From positions 1-34,146 of the forward strand of contig CAJUCN010000026.1 in assembly GCA_910585005.1 (NCBI GenBank): a DNA stretch of 34,146 bases, read 5' to 3'. Positions 1 through 7,060 of this stretch are shown piece by piece. Under the pieces are notes generated by a model that saw only the letters and a list, made by a program, of their open reading frames with translations, ran no database searches and had not been told where the DNA came from. The translations under genes were made by a program, and so were the position numbers. The stretch's first letter is position 1. Each line of letters starts with the position of its first letter. The stretch comes from an uncultured Lachnospiraceae bacterium. GTDB lineage: Bacteria; Bacillota; Clostridia; Lachnospirales; Lachnospiraceae.

Positions 1-145
1 TGTTTTTTTCGATTGTCTACTTGACGGGTAGCACACCAAAACACGGCACTTTCGGCACTACATAGCTTTCAAAGTTATATTATTTCCGTGTGCTTTTAAG
101 GGCATTTTTACATTAGCGAGGGTACGAACCTTTGTTCTGGGGTTC

Positions 146-345
146 TTTTGCCTGATAGTATATACTCGTAGGCAAAAGTCGCTTATTATCACGGAAACTC
201 GGATACTATCAGGCAAAACTCCATACTATCAGGCAAAAGTCGATACTCGCAGGCAAAACACATATACAAACACGGAAACAGGCTGGGAGTTTTCGTGATA
301 ATATAAGGGTTTCCGTGATAGTGTACAGAGTTTCCGTGATAGTAC
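146..345. repeat. Iteron-like repeat cluster in both orientations
   Basis: A 16-bp motif ATACTATCAGGCAAAA occurs at 203-218 and 223-238, with a variant at 243-258, so the copies are exactly 20 bp apart. A second form, GTTTCCGTGATAGT, occurs at 309-322 and 330-343, with variants at 289-302 and, inverted, at 184-198. A 32-bp near-perfect palindrome with TTTTGCCT / AGGCAAAA arms and an AGTATATACT centre lies at 146-177. Spacing of two helical turns is typical of iterons bound by a plasmid or ICE replication initiator, or of partition sites. No initiator gene is visible here, so the role is inferred. The rest of 1-398 shows no gene. Confidence 0.7.
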
Positions 346-398
346 ACATAAAAATGATAAAAATATCTTGCAAAACTGTTTTTTGCTTAAAAACATTT

Positions 399-1274
399 TT
401 ATTCAGCGCAAAGCTCTACCAATACAATCTCCGGACGGTTATTGAAGCGGAACGGTATGATGCTGTTGCCAATGCCGCGGCTGACGACCATGTCCGTGCT
501 GCCATCCGTATACAGCCCTGCATCAAATTTGGGGAACAGTCCCTGATTGGGTGCAATCAGCCCGCCGATGAGGGGCAGGCGGAACTGGCCGCCATGTGCA
601 TGGCCGCTTAAGACTAAACCAATACCGCAGTCTGCATAAGTTTCAAACAGCTCCGGGCGGTGGGAGAGCAGGATTGTGTAGCTGCCTTCGCTGCCGGCCA
701 GGGATTCTAATTTTGTACCGACCATAGAAGGCACTTCCCCGAACATATCACCCTTAACTGTAAAATCGGGATCGGAAAGCCCGATAAGCATAATCTTTCC
801 ACCATCCCGTTCCAGCCATACTGTTTTATCCTCAAGAACAGTCACGCCAGCCGTTTCAAGGCCGGTTCTGAGCCGCCCATACTCTGTCAGGCGGGCTTCG
901 TGGTTGCCTGTCACATAGTAGACGGGTGCGATCTGGACGGCCTCTTTTGCAAAGGAAAGGGCTGTGTCTATGTCTGTATGTGTAGAATCTACAAGGTCCC
1001 CGGTTATCACAATAATGTCCGGCCCGCTCTCGGACAGCATCCGCAGCAGCGTGGAGTTATCCTTTCCAAATTCGGCATTATGAAGGTCGGATACCTGTGC
1101 GATACGGAACCCGGAAAAGGCAGGAGGGATCCGGCTGCTGGAAATGGCAGCGGTGCTTACCATCAGCGCAGTGTTCCCCCATACTGTCCATATGATCAGA
1201 GCCAGCAGCACGGATACTGTGCAGAATGCGGCTGTCTTTTTTGGAGAAAATCTTTTTTTCACTTCTTTTTTCAC
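399..1274 (-). CDS. Membrane-anchored metallophosphoesterase (YkuE/YaeI-like)
   Basis: The 291-residue protein has an N-terminal membrane anchor (about residues 15-34) followed by a calcineurin-like phosphoesterase fold. The metal-binding motifs are all present in order: DLHN (D63, H65), GDLVD (D93), GNHE (N124, H125), SHRPE (H205) and GHAHGG (H225, H227). This pattern fits the YkuE/YaeI group, whose members hydrolyse phosphoesters at the outer face of the membrane; the substrate here is unknown. The start is a GTG with only a weak upstream purine stretch, and there is no ATG alternative. It follows the HxlR gene by 46 bp on the same strand and is probably co-transcribed with it. The fold is well supported, the substrate is not. 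Confidence 0.9.
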   Translation of the reverse strand: MKKEVKKRFSPKKTAAFCTVSVLLALIIWTVWGNTALMVSTAAISSSRIPPAFSGFRIAQVSDLHNAEFGKDNSTLLRMLSESGPDIIVITGDLVDSTHTDIDTALSFAKEAVQIAPVYYVTGNHEARLTEYGRLRTGLETAGVTVLEDKTVWLERDGGKIMLIGLSDPDFTVKGDMFGEVPSMVGTKLESLAGSEGSYTILLSHRPELFETYADCGIGLVLSGHAHGGQFRLPLIGGLIAPNQGLFPKFDAGLYTDGSTDMVVSRGIGNSIIPFRFNNRPEIVLVELCAE

Positions 1275-1320
1275 CCCATTTCCACTGTTATGCCCCTGGA
1301 CAGGCAGGGACTTCCCGGCA

Positions 1321-1647
1321 TCACATTAAATGCGTGTCGCTCCATTTTTTCATGTCTCTCAAAATAGGGATGAAACTTTTTCCAAGGTCAGTCAGGGAAT
1401 ACTCCACCTTCGGAGGCACTTCCTGATAGATATAGCGGGAGATAAAGCCGTCCTGTTCCAGTTCGCGGAGCTGCTTGGTAAGGGTGGACTGCGTGATGTC
1501 CCCAAGCCTCCGCCTCAGTTCCCCGAACCTCTGCACTTCATATTCCGCAATGTACCATAATATCGTTATCTTCCATTTCCCGCTCAGGATGTTCTGTACT
1601 CTGACCATAGCCGCACATTGGGGCAGCGGCGCTTTCATATTGCTCAT
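1321..1647 (-). CDS. HxlR family winged-helix transcriptional regulator
   Basis: This 108-residue protein matches the HxlR family over its whole length. It has an N-terminal Cys (C11) before a VQNILSGKWK helix, the recognition region FGELRRRLGDITQSTLTKQL at about 41-60, and a wing ending in the family-typical PPKVEYSLTDLGK. HxlR proteins are small DNA-binding regulators, several of which sense electrophiles through the N-terminal Cys. I chose the ATG at 1647 because AAAGGAGGG lies 6-7 nt upstream; an earlier in-frame ATG at 1671 falls inside the promoter. It is divergent from pyrD, and the shared intergenic region holds a palindrome that may be its operator. Confidence 0.93.
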   Translation of the reverse strand: MSNMKAPLPQCAAMVRVQNILSGKWKITILWYIAEYEVQRFGELRRRLGDITQSTLTKQLRELEQDGFISRYIYQEVPPKVEYSLTDLGKSFIPILRDMKKWSDTHLM

Positions 1648-1669
1648 GTGGTTCCCTCCTTTTGCCAGC

Positions 1670-1698
1670 ATTATACTATATCCGCCCTTTCAGTTCAA
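1670..1698 (-). promoter_or_regulatory. Sigma-A promoter for the HxlR-phosphoesterase operon
   Basis: Read on the minus strand, TTGAAC (1698-1693) and a perfect TATAAT (1675-1670) are separated by exactly 17 bp. The start of translation is 22 bp past the -10 box, giving a short leader that contains the ribosome binding site. Confidence 0.8.
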
Positions 1699-1712
1699 GG
1701 TACTATGTTTTT

Positions 1713-1726
1713 TGATACCGGTATCA
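1713..1726. promoter_or_regulatory. Palindromic putative operator between divergent promoters
   Basis: TGATACCGGTATCA is a perfect 14-bp palindrome flanked by T-runs. It sits between the minus-strand HxlR promoter and the plus-strand pyrD promoter. HxlR dimers bind dyad sequences, so it is a candidate operator; binding is inferred from position only. Confidence 0.45.
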
Positions 1727-1777
1727 TTTTTCGCACTATAAACAAAAAAAGACAGTACTTTTCTTTTTTCTGCCAGT

Positions 1778-1786
1778 TGTTATAAT
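1778..1786 (+). promoter_or_regulatory. Extended -10 promoter for pyrD
   Basis: TGTTATAAT gives an extended -10 (TGn plus TATAAT at 1781-1786). The upstream -35 region is poor (TACTTT at 1756-1761, 19-bp spacing). A strong AAAGGAGG ribosome binding site at 1797-1804 follows shortly. Confidence 0.6.
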
Positions 1787-1824
1787 GTGATTCAAGAAAG
1801 GAGGCGGACGGGATAAACACATCA

Positions 1825-2715
1825 GTGGATATAGCGGGCATCACATTGAAGAACCCGGTGATGCCTGCGTCCGGGACATTCGGCTCCGGGCAGGAATACA
1901 GCGGGTTTATAGACCTGAACCGGTTAGGGGCAGTGGTCACAAAAGGCGTGTCCCTTGTCCCGTGGGAGGGGAACCCCGCACCAAGGATCATGGAAACTGC
2001 CAGCGGCATGATAAACGCGGTGGGGCTGCAGAATCCGGGGATTGAAGTCTTTATCAGGAGGGACCTCCCTTTCCTCAGACAGTTTGACACGAAAGTCATT
2101 GTCAATGTCTGCGGCAGCACCGTGGCGGATTACCTGGGAGCCGTGGAACGGCTGTCCGTGCAGGGGATAGACATGCTGGAGATCAATATTTCCTGTCCGA
2201 ACGTGGAGCATGGCGGGATTGCTTTCGGGCAGGAGCCGCGCATGGTGGAGTACATCACGAAGGAGATAAAAAAGAAAGCGGCGCAGCCCGTTTCCATGAA
2301 GCTGACGCCGAATGTCACGGACATAACGGAGATTGCGAAAGCGGCAGAGGCAGGGGGAGCGGATGCGCTCTCGCTGATCAATACCATCACGGGCATGAGG
2401 ATTGACGTGAAAAAAAGGACGTTCAGCGTGGCGAATAAGACGGGCGGGCTGTCCGGACCCGCAATAAAGCCGGTTGCGCTGCGGATGGTATGGCAGACCT
2501 GCCGGGCAGTAAGCATCCCGGTCATCGGGATGGGAGGGATTCAGACGGCGGAGGATGCCCTGGAGTTCATCATGGCCGGTGCCGCCGCGGTGGCGGTGGG
2601 GACGGCGAATTTCAGGAACCCCTGTGCCATGCCGGAGATCATCGGCGGGCTGGAAAAGTACATGGAGGAAAACGGTATCCGGGACTTAAAGGAGATCAGG
2701 GGTATCGTCAGTTAG
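1825..2715 (+). CDS. pyrD: Dihydroorotate dehydrogenase, class 1B catalytic subunit type
   Basis: PyrD oxidises dihydroorotate to orotate in de novo pyrimidine synthesis using FMN. The TIM-barrel landmarks are present: NPVMPASGTFGSG near the N-terminus, TKGV, NAVGLQNPG, EINISCPN with the class-1B catalytic Cys (C124 counted from the GTG), the KLTPNVTDI strand, and the FMN-phosphate loops IGMGGI and AVAVGT. No electron-transfer subunit (pyrK) is adjacent. The start is odd. The family begins with M-N-T-S before the VDIAG stretch, and here the codon at that place (1813-1815), 8 nt after the AAAGGAGG site, reads ATA. The first conventional start is this GTG at 1825, about 20 nt from the ribosome binding site. 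Expression may therefore be poor or rely on ATA initiation. Confidence 0.92.
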   Translation: MDIAGITLKNPVMPASGTFGSGQEYSGFIDLNRLGAVVTKGVSLVPWEGNPAPRIMETASGMINAVGLQNPGIEVFIRRDLPFLRQFDTKVIVNVCGSTVADYLGAVERLSVQGIDMLEINISCPNVEHGGIAFGQEPRMVEYITKEIKKKAAQPVSMKLTPNVTDITEIAKAAEAGGADALSLINTITGMRIDVKKRTFSVANKTGGLSGPAIKPVALRMVWQTCRAVSIPVIGMGGIQTAEDALEFIMAGAAAVAVGTANFRNPCAMPEIIGGLEKYMEENGIRDLKEIRGIVS

Positions 2716-2745
2716 ATTTTTACAGACAGGAAGGAGAGATGTTTT

Positions 2746-3630
2746 ATGCATTACACGGGAACGATATGGAGGCCGCCCTATGAGGCGGGGAGCGCACTGG
2801 TACAGGTGACGGCGGGCTGTACCCACCACAAATGCAAGTTCTGCACGCTCTATGAGGACGTGCCGTTTAAGTTCCGGATGTCGCCTTTATCCGAGGTGGA
2901 GGCGGACTTGAAGGAGATCAGCCGCTACTACCGGAACGCAAAGAGGGTATTCTTCACCGGGGCGAACCCTTTTGTATTAAGTTTTGACAAGCTGAAAACG
3001 CTGGCGGAACTGGTACGGAAATATTACCCGAAAGTGCAGTCCATCGGCTGTTTCGCCCGCATCACGGACATCACGCCGAAGACCACGGAGCAGCTACGGG
3101 AGCTGCGGGGGCTTGGGTACAACAGCCTTACCATCGGCGTGGAGGCGGGTGACGAGGAATCCCTGTCCTTCATGCATAAAGGGTTCGGCACGAAGGAGAT
3201 CATAGAAGAATGCAAAAGGCTGGATGAGGCAGGGATGGACTATAACTTCTTCTACCTTGCCGGGATATACGGCTCCGGGCATATGGAGGAAGGGGTGAAG
3301 AACACGGCGGAGGTGTTCAACCAGCTCCACCCGAAGGTCATTGTTTCCTCCATGCTGACCATCTACCCGACTTCGGAACTGTACCAGGAAATCCAGGCAG
3401 GCAACTGGACGGAGGAAACGGAGATAGAAAAGCTGTATGAACTAAGGACGCTGGTCGGCAGCCTTGACATAGACACTTATTTTGCAACGATGGGCGCATC
3501 GAACTGCATCAACGTGGAAGGGCATCTGCCGAAGGACAGGGAACGGATGGTAAAGTGGCTGGATGAGGTCATCGGCGCTGTGGATGAAAAGGAGCTGCGC
3601 AGATACCGTGAGAACCTGCGGCATCTATAA
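2746..3630 (+). CDS. Radical SAM protein
   Basis: This 294-residue radical SAM enzyme carries its cluster-binding motif early as GCTHHKCKFC (C25, C30, C33), the C-x4-C-x2-C spacing seen in a small COG1032-like subfamily. The SAM-binding GANPF segment, the LTIGVEAGDEESL motif and the FYLAGIYGSGH strand follow, consistent with a partial TIM barrel. There is no B12-binding or SPASM domain. The ATG is preceded by AAGGAGAG. It lies 30 bp after pyrD on the same strand and probably shares its transcript. The reaction is unknown; a link to pyrimidine or redox chemistry would be guesswork. Confidence 0.88.
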   Translation: MHYTGTIWRPPYEAGSALVQVTAGCTHHKCKFCTLYEDVPFKFRMSPLSEVEADLKEISRYYRNAKRVFFTGANPFVLSFDKLKTLAELVRKYYPKVQSIGCFARITDITPKTTEQLRELRGLGYNSLTIGVEAGDEESLSFMHKGFGTKEIIEECKRLDEAGMDYNFFYLAGIYGSGHMEEGVKNTAEVFNQLHPKVIVSSMLTIYPTSELYQEIQAGNWTEETEIEKLYELRTLVGSLDIDTYFATMGASNCINVEGHLPKDRERMVKWLDEVIGAVDEKELRRYRENLRHL

Positions 3631-3663
3631 AAATAGCAGGGCATACGAAAGACAAAGAGGAAG

Positions 3664-3683
3664 AGGGCTCATGGGCCCTTTTT
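3664..3683 (+). terminator. Rho-independent terminator after the radical SAM gene
   Basis: An AGGGC / GCCCT stem with a 6-nt loop is followed by five T residues, 34 bp after the stop codon of the radical SAM gene. The stem is short, so termination may be partial. Confidence 0.6.
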
Positions 3684-3691
3684 CCAATTCT

Positions 3692-3774
3692 GGCGGTCTG
3701 CTTTTTTCCCAGGCAGGCCGGGCGGCCTGATAAGGAAAATCACTTGGAAAGCGGAGAAATAAGAGGTAATATGC
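3692..3774 (+). repeat. 83-bp direct repeat, copy 1
   Basis: This sequence recurs at 6786-6868 with the same length and 8 differences by my count (about 90% identity). It starts with GGCGGTCTGC, contains an inverted CTGC...GGCAG pair and a GGCCGGGCGGCC core, and ends AAGAGGTAATATGC. The two copies bracket the AraC-EamA-GNAT-DUF2000 operon. The rest of 3631-3970 holds the terminator above and an inverted repeat TTTATCGG / CCGATAAA (3856-3863, 3886-3893) ahead of the AraC gene, possibly its operator. I see no gene in it. Confidence 0.85.
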
Positions 3775-3970
3775 GAGTGGCGGAATAGGCAGACTATACT
3801 ATCGAAAAAAGTAATATTCTTGCAACACACTCCAATACACATAAAACCGTTTCTTTTTATCGGATAATGCCAAAGCGAAATAAAACCGATAAATCTGAAA
3901 AATGAAGATATTTTACAAGACGCAGGAAAAAATAAAAGGTAAAATGGCTTTTGACAAGGGGGTAATCCAC

Positions 3971-4813
3971 ATGAAGAAAGAAACAAGGACAGTGGTATAT
4001 GATGATGAATTACGGATGGAAGCATACCGTTTCGAAGGAATCGTGCAGCCCTTTCCAAGCCATTTTCATGAGCATTATGTGATTGGGTTTGTGGAGAATG
4101 GGGAGCGGGTGCTTTCCTGTAGGGACAGGGAGTATGCTATAGAAGAAGGCAGCATCGTGCTTTTCAATCCGGGTGACAGCCATGCCTGCGTACAGAGTGA
4201 TGAAGGGACGTTTGATTACCGGGGATTTAACATTTCAAAGGAGGTCATGCTTGATCTGGCAGAGGAAGTTACCGGGAAGCGGGAGCTTCCGGGATTTTCA
4301 AAGAATGTTATCTGTGATGAGGAAATAGCCTGCCACCTGCGCCCGCTGCATGAGATGGTCATGAAAGGAACGGGGGAGTTTAAGAAAGAGGAAACATTGC
4401 TGTTCCTGCTCTCGTACCTTATTCAGAATTATGGGCAGCCCTTTGAAAGCTGTATCCCGGAATGCAGGCAGGAGATTGAAAAAGCGTGTGAATATATGGC
4501 AGGGCATTTTACGGAGTGCATCTATTTAGACCAGATCTGCCGCCATGCGGGGCTTAGCAAGTCAACGCTGCTGCGGGCCTTTACAAAAGAAAAGGGAGTC
4601 ACACCGTACCGTTGCCTTGAGACAATCCGCATCAATGAAGCAAAAAAGCTGTTATCGGAAGGAGTTCCGCCCGTGGAAGCAGCAATTCGGACAGGGTTCT
4701 CAGATCAGAGCCATTTTACAAATTATTTCAATCAGTTCATAGGGCTTGCGCCGGGTACTTACCGTGAAATATTCTCGGAAAAAGACGGGGATGGTGGACA
4801 GCATGGGGAATAG
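3971..4813 (+). CDS. AraC family transcriptional regulator with cupin sensor domain
   Basis: This 280-residue AraC regulator has an N-terminal cupin-type sensing domain (HFHEHYVIGFVENGE and the FNPGDSHAC strand) and a C-terminal double helix-turn-helix from about residue 170. The latter shows LDQICRHAGLSKSTLLRAF and the conserved second half AIRTGFSDQSHFTNYFNQFIG-P-YR. I chose the ATG at 3971 because AAGGGGG lies just upstream; earlier in-frame ATGs lack a ribosome binding site. Its stop overlaps the EamA gene start, so it probably regulates that exporter operon. The ligand is unknown. Confidence 0.93.
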   Translation: MKKETRTVVYDDELRMEAYRFEGIVQPFPSHFHEHYVIGFVENGERVLSCRDREYAIEEGSIVLFNPGDSHACVQSDEGTFDYRGFNISKEVMLDLAEEVTGKRELPGFSKNVICDEEIACHLRPLHEMVMKGTGEFKKEETLLFLLSYLIQNYGQPFESCIPECRQEIEKACEYMAGHFTECIYLDQICRHAGLSKSTLLRAFTKEKGVTPYRCLETIRINEAKKLLSEGVPPVEAAIRTGFSDQSHFTNYFNQFIGLAPGTYREIFSEKDGDGGQHGE

Positions 4814-5702
4814 GAAATCAGCAGGGCATCTGGCGGCGCTGTTCACCATCATCATATGAGGGACGACATTCATATCCACTAAAGTCCTGCTTGCAGATTT
4901 TAGGCCGGTGGAAATCCTGTTCTTCCGCTTTGTCATGGGTTTTGCGGCATTATTTTTGGTTTGCCCGCACCGTATGAAGGGCGTGGGGCGCAGGCAGGAG
5001 TTGGCTTTCGTGCTGGCGGGCTTGTGCGGGATATGCTTATATTACCTGTTGGAGAATATTGCACTTACATACACGATGGCATCCAACGTGGGAGTCATCA
5101 TCTCAGTTGCGCCGTTTTTCACGGCAATCCTGTCACGTTTATTCCTGAAATCGGAAGGGAAACTGCGGGCAAACTTTTTCATTGGTTTTGTGGTGGCAAT
5201 GGCAGGCGCCCTGCTGATCAGCTTTAACGGTTCCAGAATGGAACTGAATCCTGCAGGAGATGTACTGGCAGTCATGGCGGCGTTTGTGTGGGCGTGCTAT
5301 TCCATACTGACGAGGAAAATCAGCAGCTTTGGGTATCCGGTCATACTCACCACACGGAGGACGTTCTTTTACGGCATACTGTTTATGATTCCGGCACTAT
5401 TCCTTTTTGACTTTGAAATGGGGTTGGAACGGTTTGCTGACATGGCGCATTTGCTCAATATCCTGTATCTTGGGCTGGGGGCGTCCGCACTCTGCTTTGT
5501 CACATGGAACCTTGCTGTAAAGGTGCTTGGCGCAGTTAAGACCAGCGTCTATATTTACATGGTTCCCGTCATAACGGTTGTGTCCTCCGTGCTAATACTG
5601 GAGGAGCCGGTGACAAGGGTTTCCGTTATGGGGACGCTTCTGGCGGTTGCGGGGCTTTTCCTTTCTGAATATAACGGGAAGGGGAGTGGGAACAGTGAAT
5701 GA
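4803..5702 (+). pseudogene. EamA/DMT family exporter with in-frame TGA at codon 19
   Basis: From the ATG at 4803, which overlaps the end of the AraC gene, the frame reads MGNRKSAGHLAALFTIII, then TGA (4857-4859), then GTTFISTKVLL and a full ten-helix EamA transporter to 5702. The family motif at this spot is I-I-W-G-T-T-F, so the TGA stands exactly where a Trp TGG is expected: a single G-to-A change. Everything downstream is intact and conserved. A restart at GTG 4908 would lose the first transmembrane helix and has no ribosome binding site, so the protein is probably not made in functional form unless TGA is read through. Intact homologues export small metabolites or drugs. Confidence 0.88.
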
Positions 5703-6312
5703 GCCTGCGATAAGGACGGAGGAGCAGATCATCAGCCTGTTCCCCGACAGGGAAACTTTAATCTGCCGGGGATGGGTGCTGAAAAGAATGGAAGGGCAGC
5801 TTTTGGTCTATCCGCTGTATTACAAATTTTCGGAAGGGGATATCCCGGAGAACATCCGCAGGTGCGAGGAAATCGGCCGCCAGTGCGGGGCAGGGTGTGT
5901 GTTCCGCATCGTGGAGCATACCAATTACCACCTGAGTTCCATCCTTACGGACAATGGGTACGGGCTGGAAAAATGTGGCATGGTCGGTGGATGGAATTTA
6001 ACAACGGATACCAGGGAACTTTGCATGAAAGAGAAAATGTCGGAGGGGTTGTTCCTAAAAAATGGGAATAGAGGAACGGGATATGTCATGGTGGGAGAGT
6101 CGGTCATCGGGATAAAGCGTCAGGGGCTTTTATTACTGCCGGATGAGAACCTGCCTGATACAGGTTTGGAGGACATTCTGCGGTTTTCTGTGGAAAATGG
6201 AATTGTTAGAATACTGGCAGATATTCCGGGGAAGGAAGAGCTGCCGAAACAATACGGGCGGCTGGGCTTTCGCAGAGCCTATTTTTACCGCTGTTATCAA
6301 AGGGAGGATTGA
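5695..6312 (+). CDS. GNAT-like N-acetyltransferase domain protein
   Basis: The product is about 205 residues. The N-terminal part contains FRIVEHTNYHLSSILTDNGYGLEKCGMVGG and the C-terminal part ILADIPGKEELPKQYGRLGFRRAYFYRCY, which resemble the last strands of GNAT folds (the -LYERLGFR-Y-like ending). No clear acetyl-CoA loop (Q/RxxGxG/A) is visible, so it may be a degenerate or divergent member. I favour the GTG at 5695, preceded by AAGGGGAG and overlapping the EamA stop by 8 bp, which implies translational coupling. The identification as GNAT is tentative. Confidence 0.6.
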   Translation: MNEPAIRTEEQIISLFPDRETLICRGWVLKRMEGQLLVYPLYYKFSEGDIPENIRRCEEIGRQCGAGCVFRIVEHTNYHLSSILTDNGYGLEKCGMVGGWNLTTDTRELCMKEKMSEGLFLKNGNRGTGYVMVGESVIGIKRQGLLLLPDENLPDTGLEDILRFSVENGIVRILADIPGKEELPKQYGRLGFRRAYFYRCYQRED

Positions 6313-6314
6313 AA

Positions 6315-6737
6315 ATGGACTTACAGAATGAGAAATGTGTTATGGTGATTGATGAGAACCTGCCACTTGGCATCATAGCGAACACGGCGGCTATCATGGG
6401 CATTACGCTGGGAAAGCAGATGCCGGAGGTTGTAGGTTCGGATGTGTATGACAGGACGGGCAACGGTCATTTGGGGATCATTGAATTTCCGGTGCCGATC
6501 TTAAAGGGCAATGTGGAGGTGATCAAGTATATCCGTGAAAAGCTGTATGAGCCGGAGTTTTCGGATTTGACGGTGGTTGATTTTTCTAATCTGGCGCAGG
6601 GATGCAAGACCTATGATGAGTTTATTGAAAAAATGAAGGATGTTTCAGAAACGGAACTGAATTATTTTGGGATTGCCATCTGCGGTGCGAAAAAGAAGGT
6701 CAACAAATTGACAGGAAGTATGGCACTGCTCAGATAA
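6315..6737 (+). CDS. DUF2000 family protein
   Basis: The 140-residue product matches DUF2000: CVMVIDENLPLGIIANTAAIMGITLGKQMPEVVG at the N-terminus, then GHLGIIEFPVPILKG and LTVVDFSNLAQGCKTYDEF. DUF2000 proteins have an unknown role, probably binding a small ligand. They are often encoded beside AraC regulators and GNAT or EamA genes, as here. The ATG at 6315 has AGGGAGG 7 nt upstream and starts 2 bp after the GNAT-like gene's stop. It is the last gene of the operon; the second copy of the 83-bp repeat follows. Confidence 0.88.
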   Translation: MDLQNEKCVMVIDENLPLGIIANTAAIMGITLGKQMPEVVGSDVYDRTGNGHLGIIEFPVPILKGNVEVIKYIREKLYEPEFSDLTVVDFSNLAQGCKTYDEFIEKMKDVSETELNYFGIAICGAKKKVNKLTGSMALLR

Positions 6738-6785
6738 AGAACACACAAAAGCCAACCGCTGCTATGGCCTTCATCCGCCATATGC

Positions 6786-6868
6786 GGCGGTCTGCCTTTT
6801 CCGCAGGCAGGCCGGGCGGCCTAATAACGGAAATTACTTGGAAAGCGGGGAAATAAGAGGTAATATGC
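6786..6868 (+). repeat. 83-bp direct repeat, copy 2
   Basis: This is the partner of the copy at 3692-3774, same orientation. It lies 48 bp after the DUF2000 stop and is preceded by a CCGCCATATGCGG hairpin. It contains CTGCC / GGCAG and GGCC / GGCC inverted pairs, so the RNA would fold; there is no T-run after it. The rest of 6738-7060 holds the regulatory sites described next and no gene. Confidence 0.85.
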
Positions 6869-6956
6869 TTACACGGTGGTTTGCGTTTCCCCTATATCGG
6901 ACGAATGGCGAAAAACTTTAGACTTATTTTGGGATTTTTTATGGGAAAGAAAAAGA

Positions 6957-6989
6957 TTTCGTTCCCTTTCAAATAGGGTTTCGTTCCCT
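6957..6989 (+). promoter_or_regulatory. Direct repeats resembling a LytTR/AgrA binding site
   Basis: TTTCGTTCCCT occurs twice, at 6957-6967 and 6979-6989, a 22-bp step. LytTR-domain regulators such as AgrA bind paired direct repeats with a GTT core, one per two helical turns, just upstream of the -35 box. The downstream gene encodes a LytTR regulator, so autoregulation is likely but not shown. Confidence 0.6.
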
Positions 6990-6994
6990 CGCGG

Positions 6995-7024
6995 CTGACT
7001 GCGCCAAAATTCTGCCGATATAAA
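6995..7024 (+). promoter_or_regulatory. Putative promoter of the LytTR two-component operon
   Basis: CTGACT (6995-7000) and TATAAA (7019-7024) are spaced 18 bp apart, with the direct repeats ending 5 bp before the -35 box. The weak -35 is typical of an activator-dependent promoter. Confidence 0.5.
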
Positions 7025-7060
7025 AAGTAAAAAGAACTGCCCGTGGGGAAGCTAATGCTC

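Noticed and set aside
146..345. CRISPR array
   Set aside because: The repeats are only 14-16 bp, occur in both orientations, and the gaps are about 4-5 bp, too short for spacers.
315..611. Plus-strand gene over the end of the phosphoesterase
   Set aside because: It overlaps the iteron repeats and the antisense of a well-supported gene, and its product resembles nothing.
4857..4859. Genetic code in which TGA means Trp
   Set aside because: TGA clearly ends many intact genes here (for example at 5702, 7798, 9233, 11573 and 28646), so a reassigned code is unlikely.
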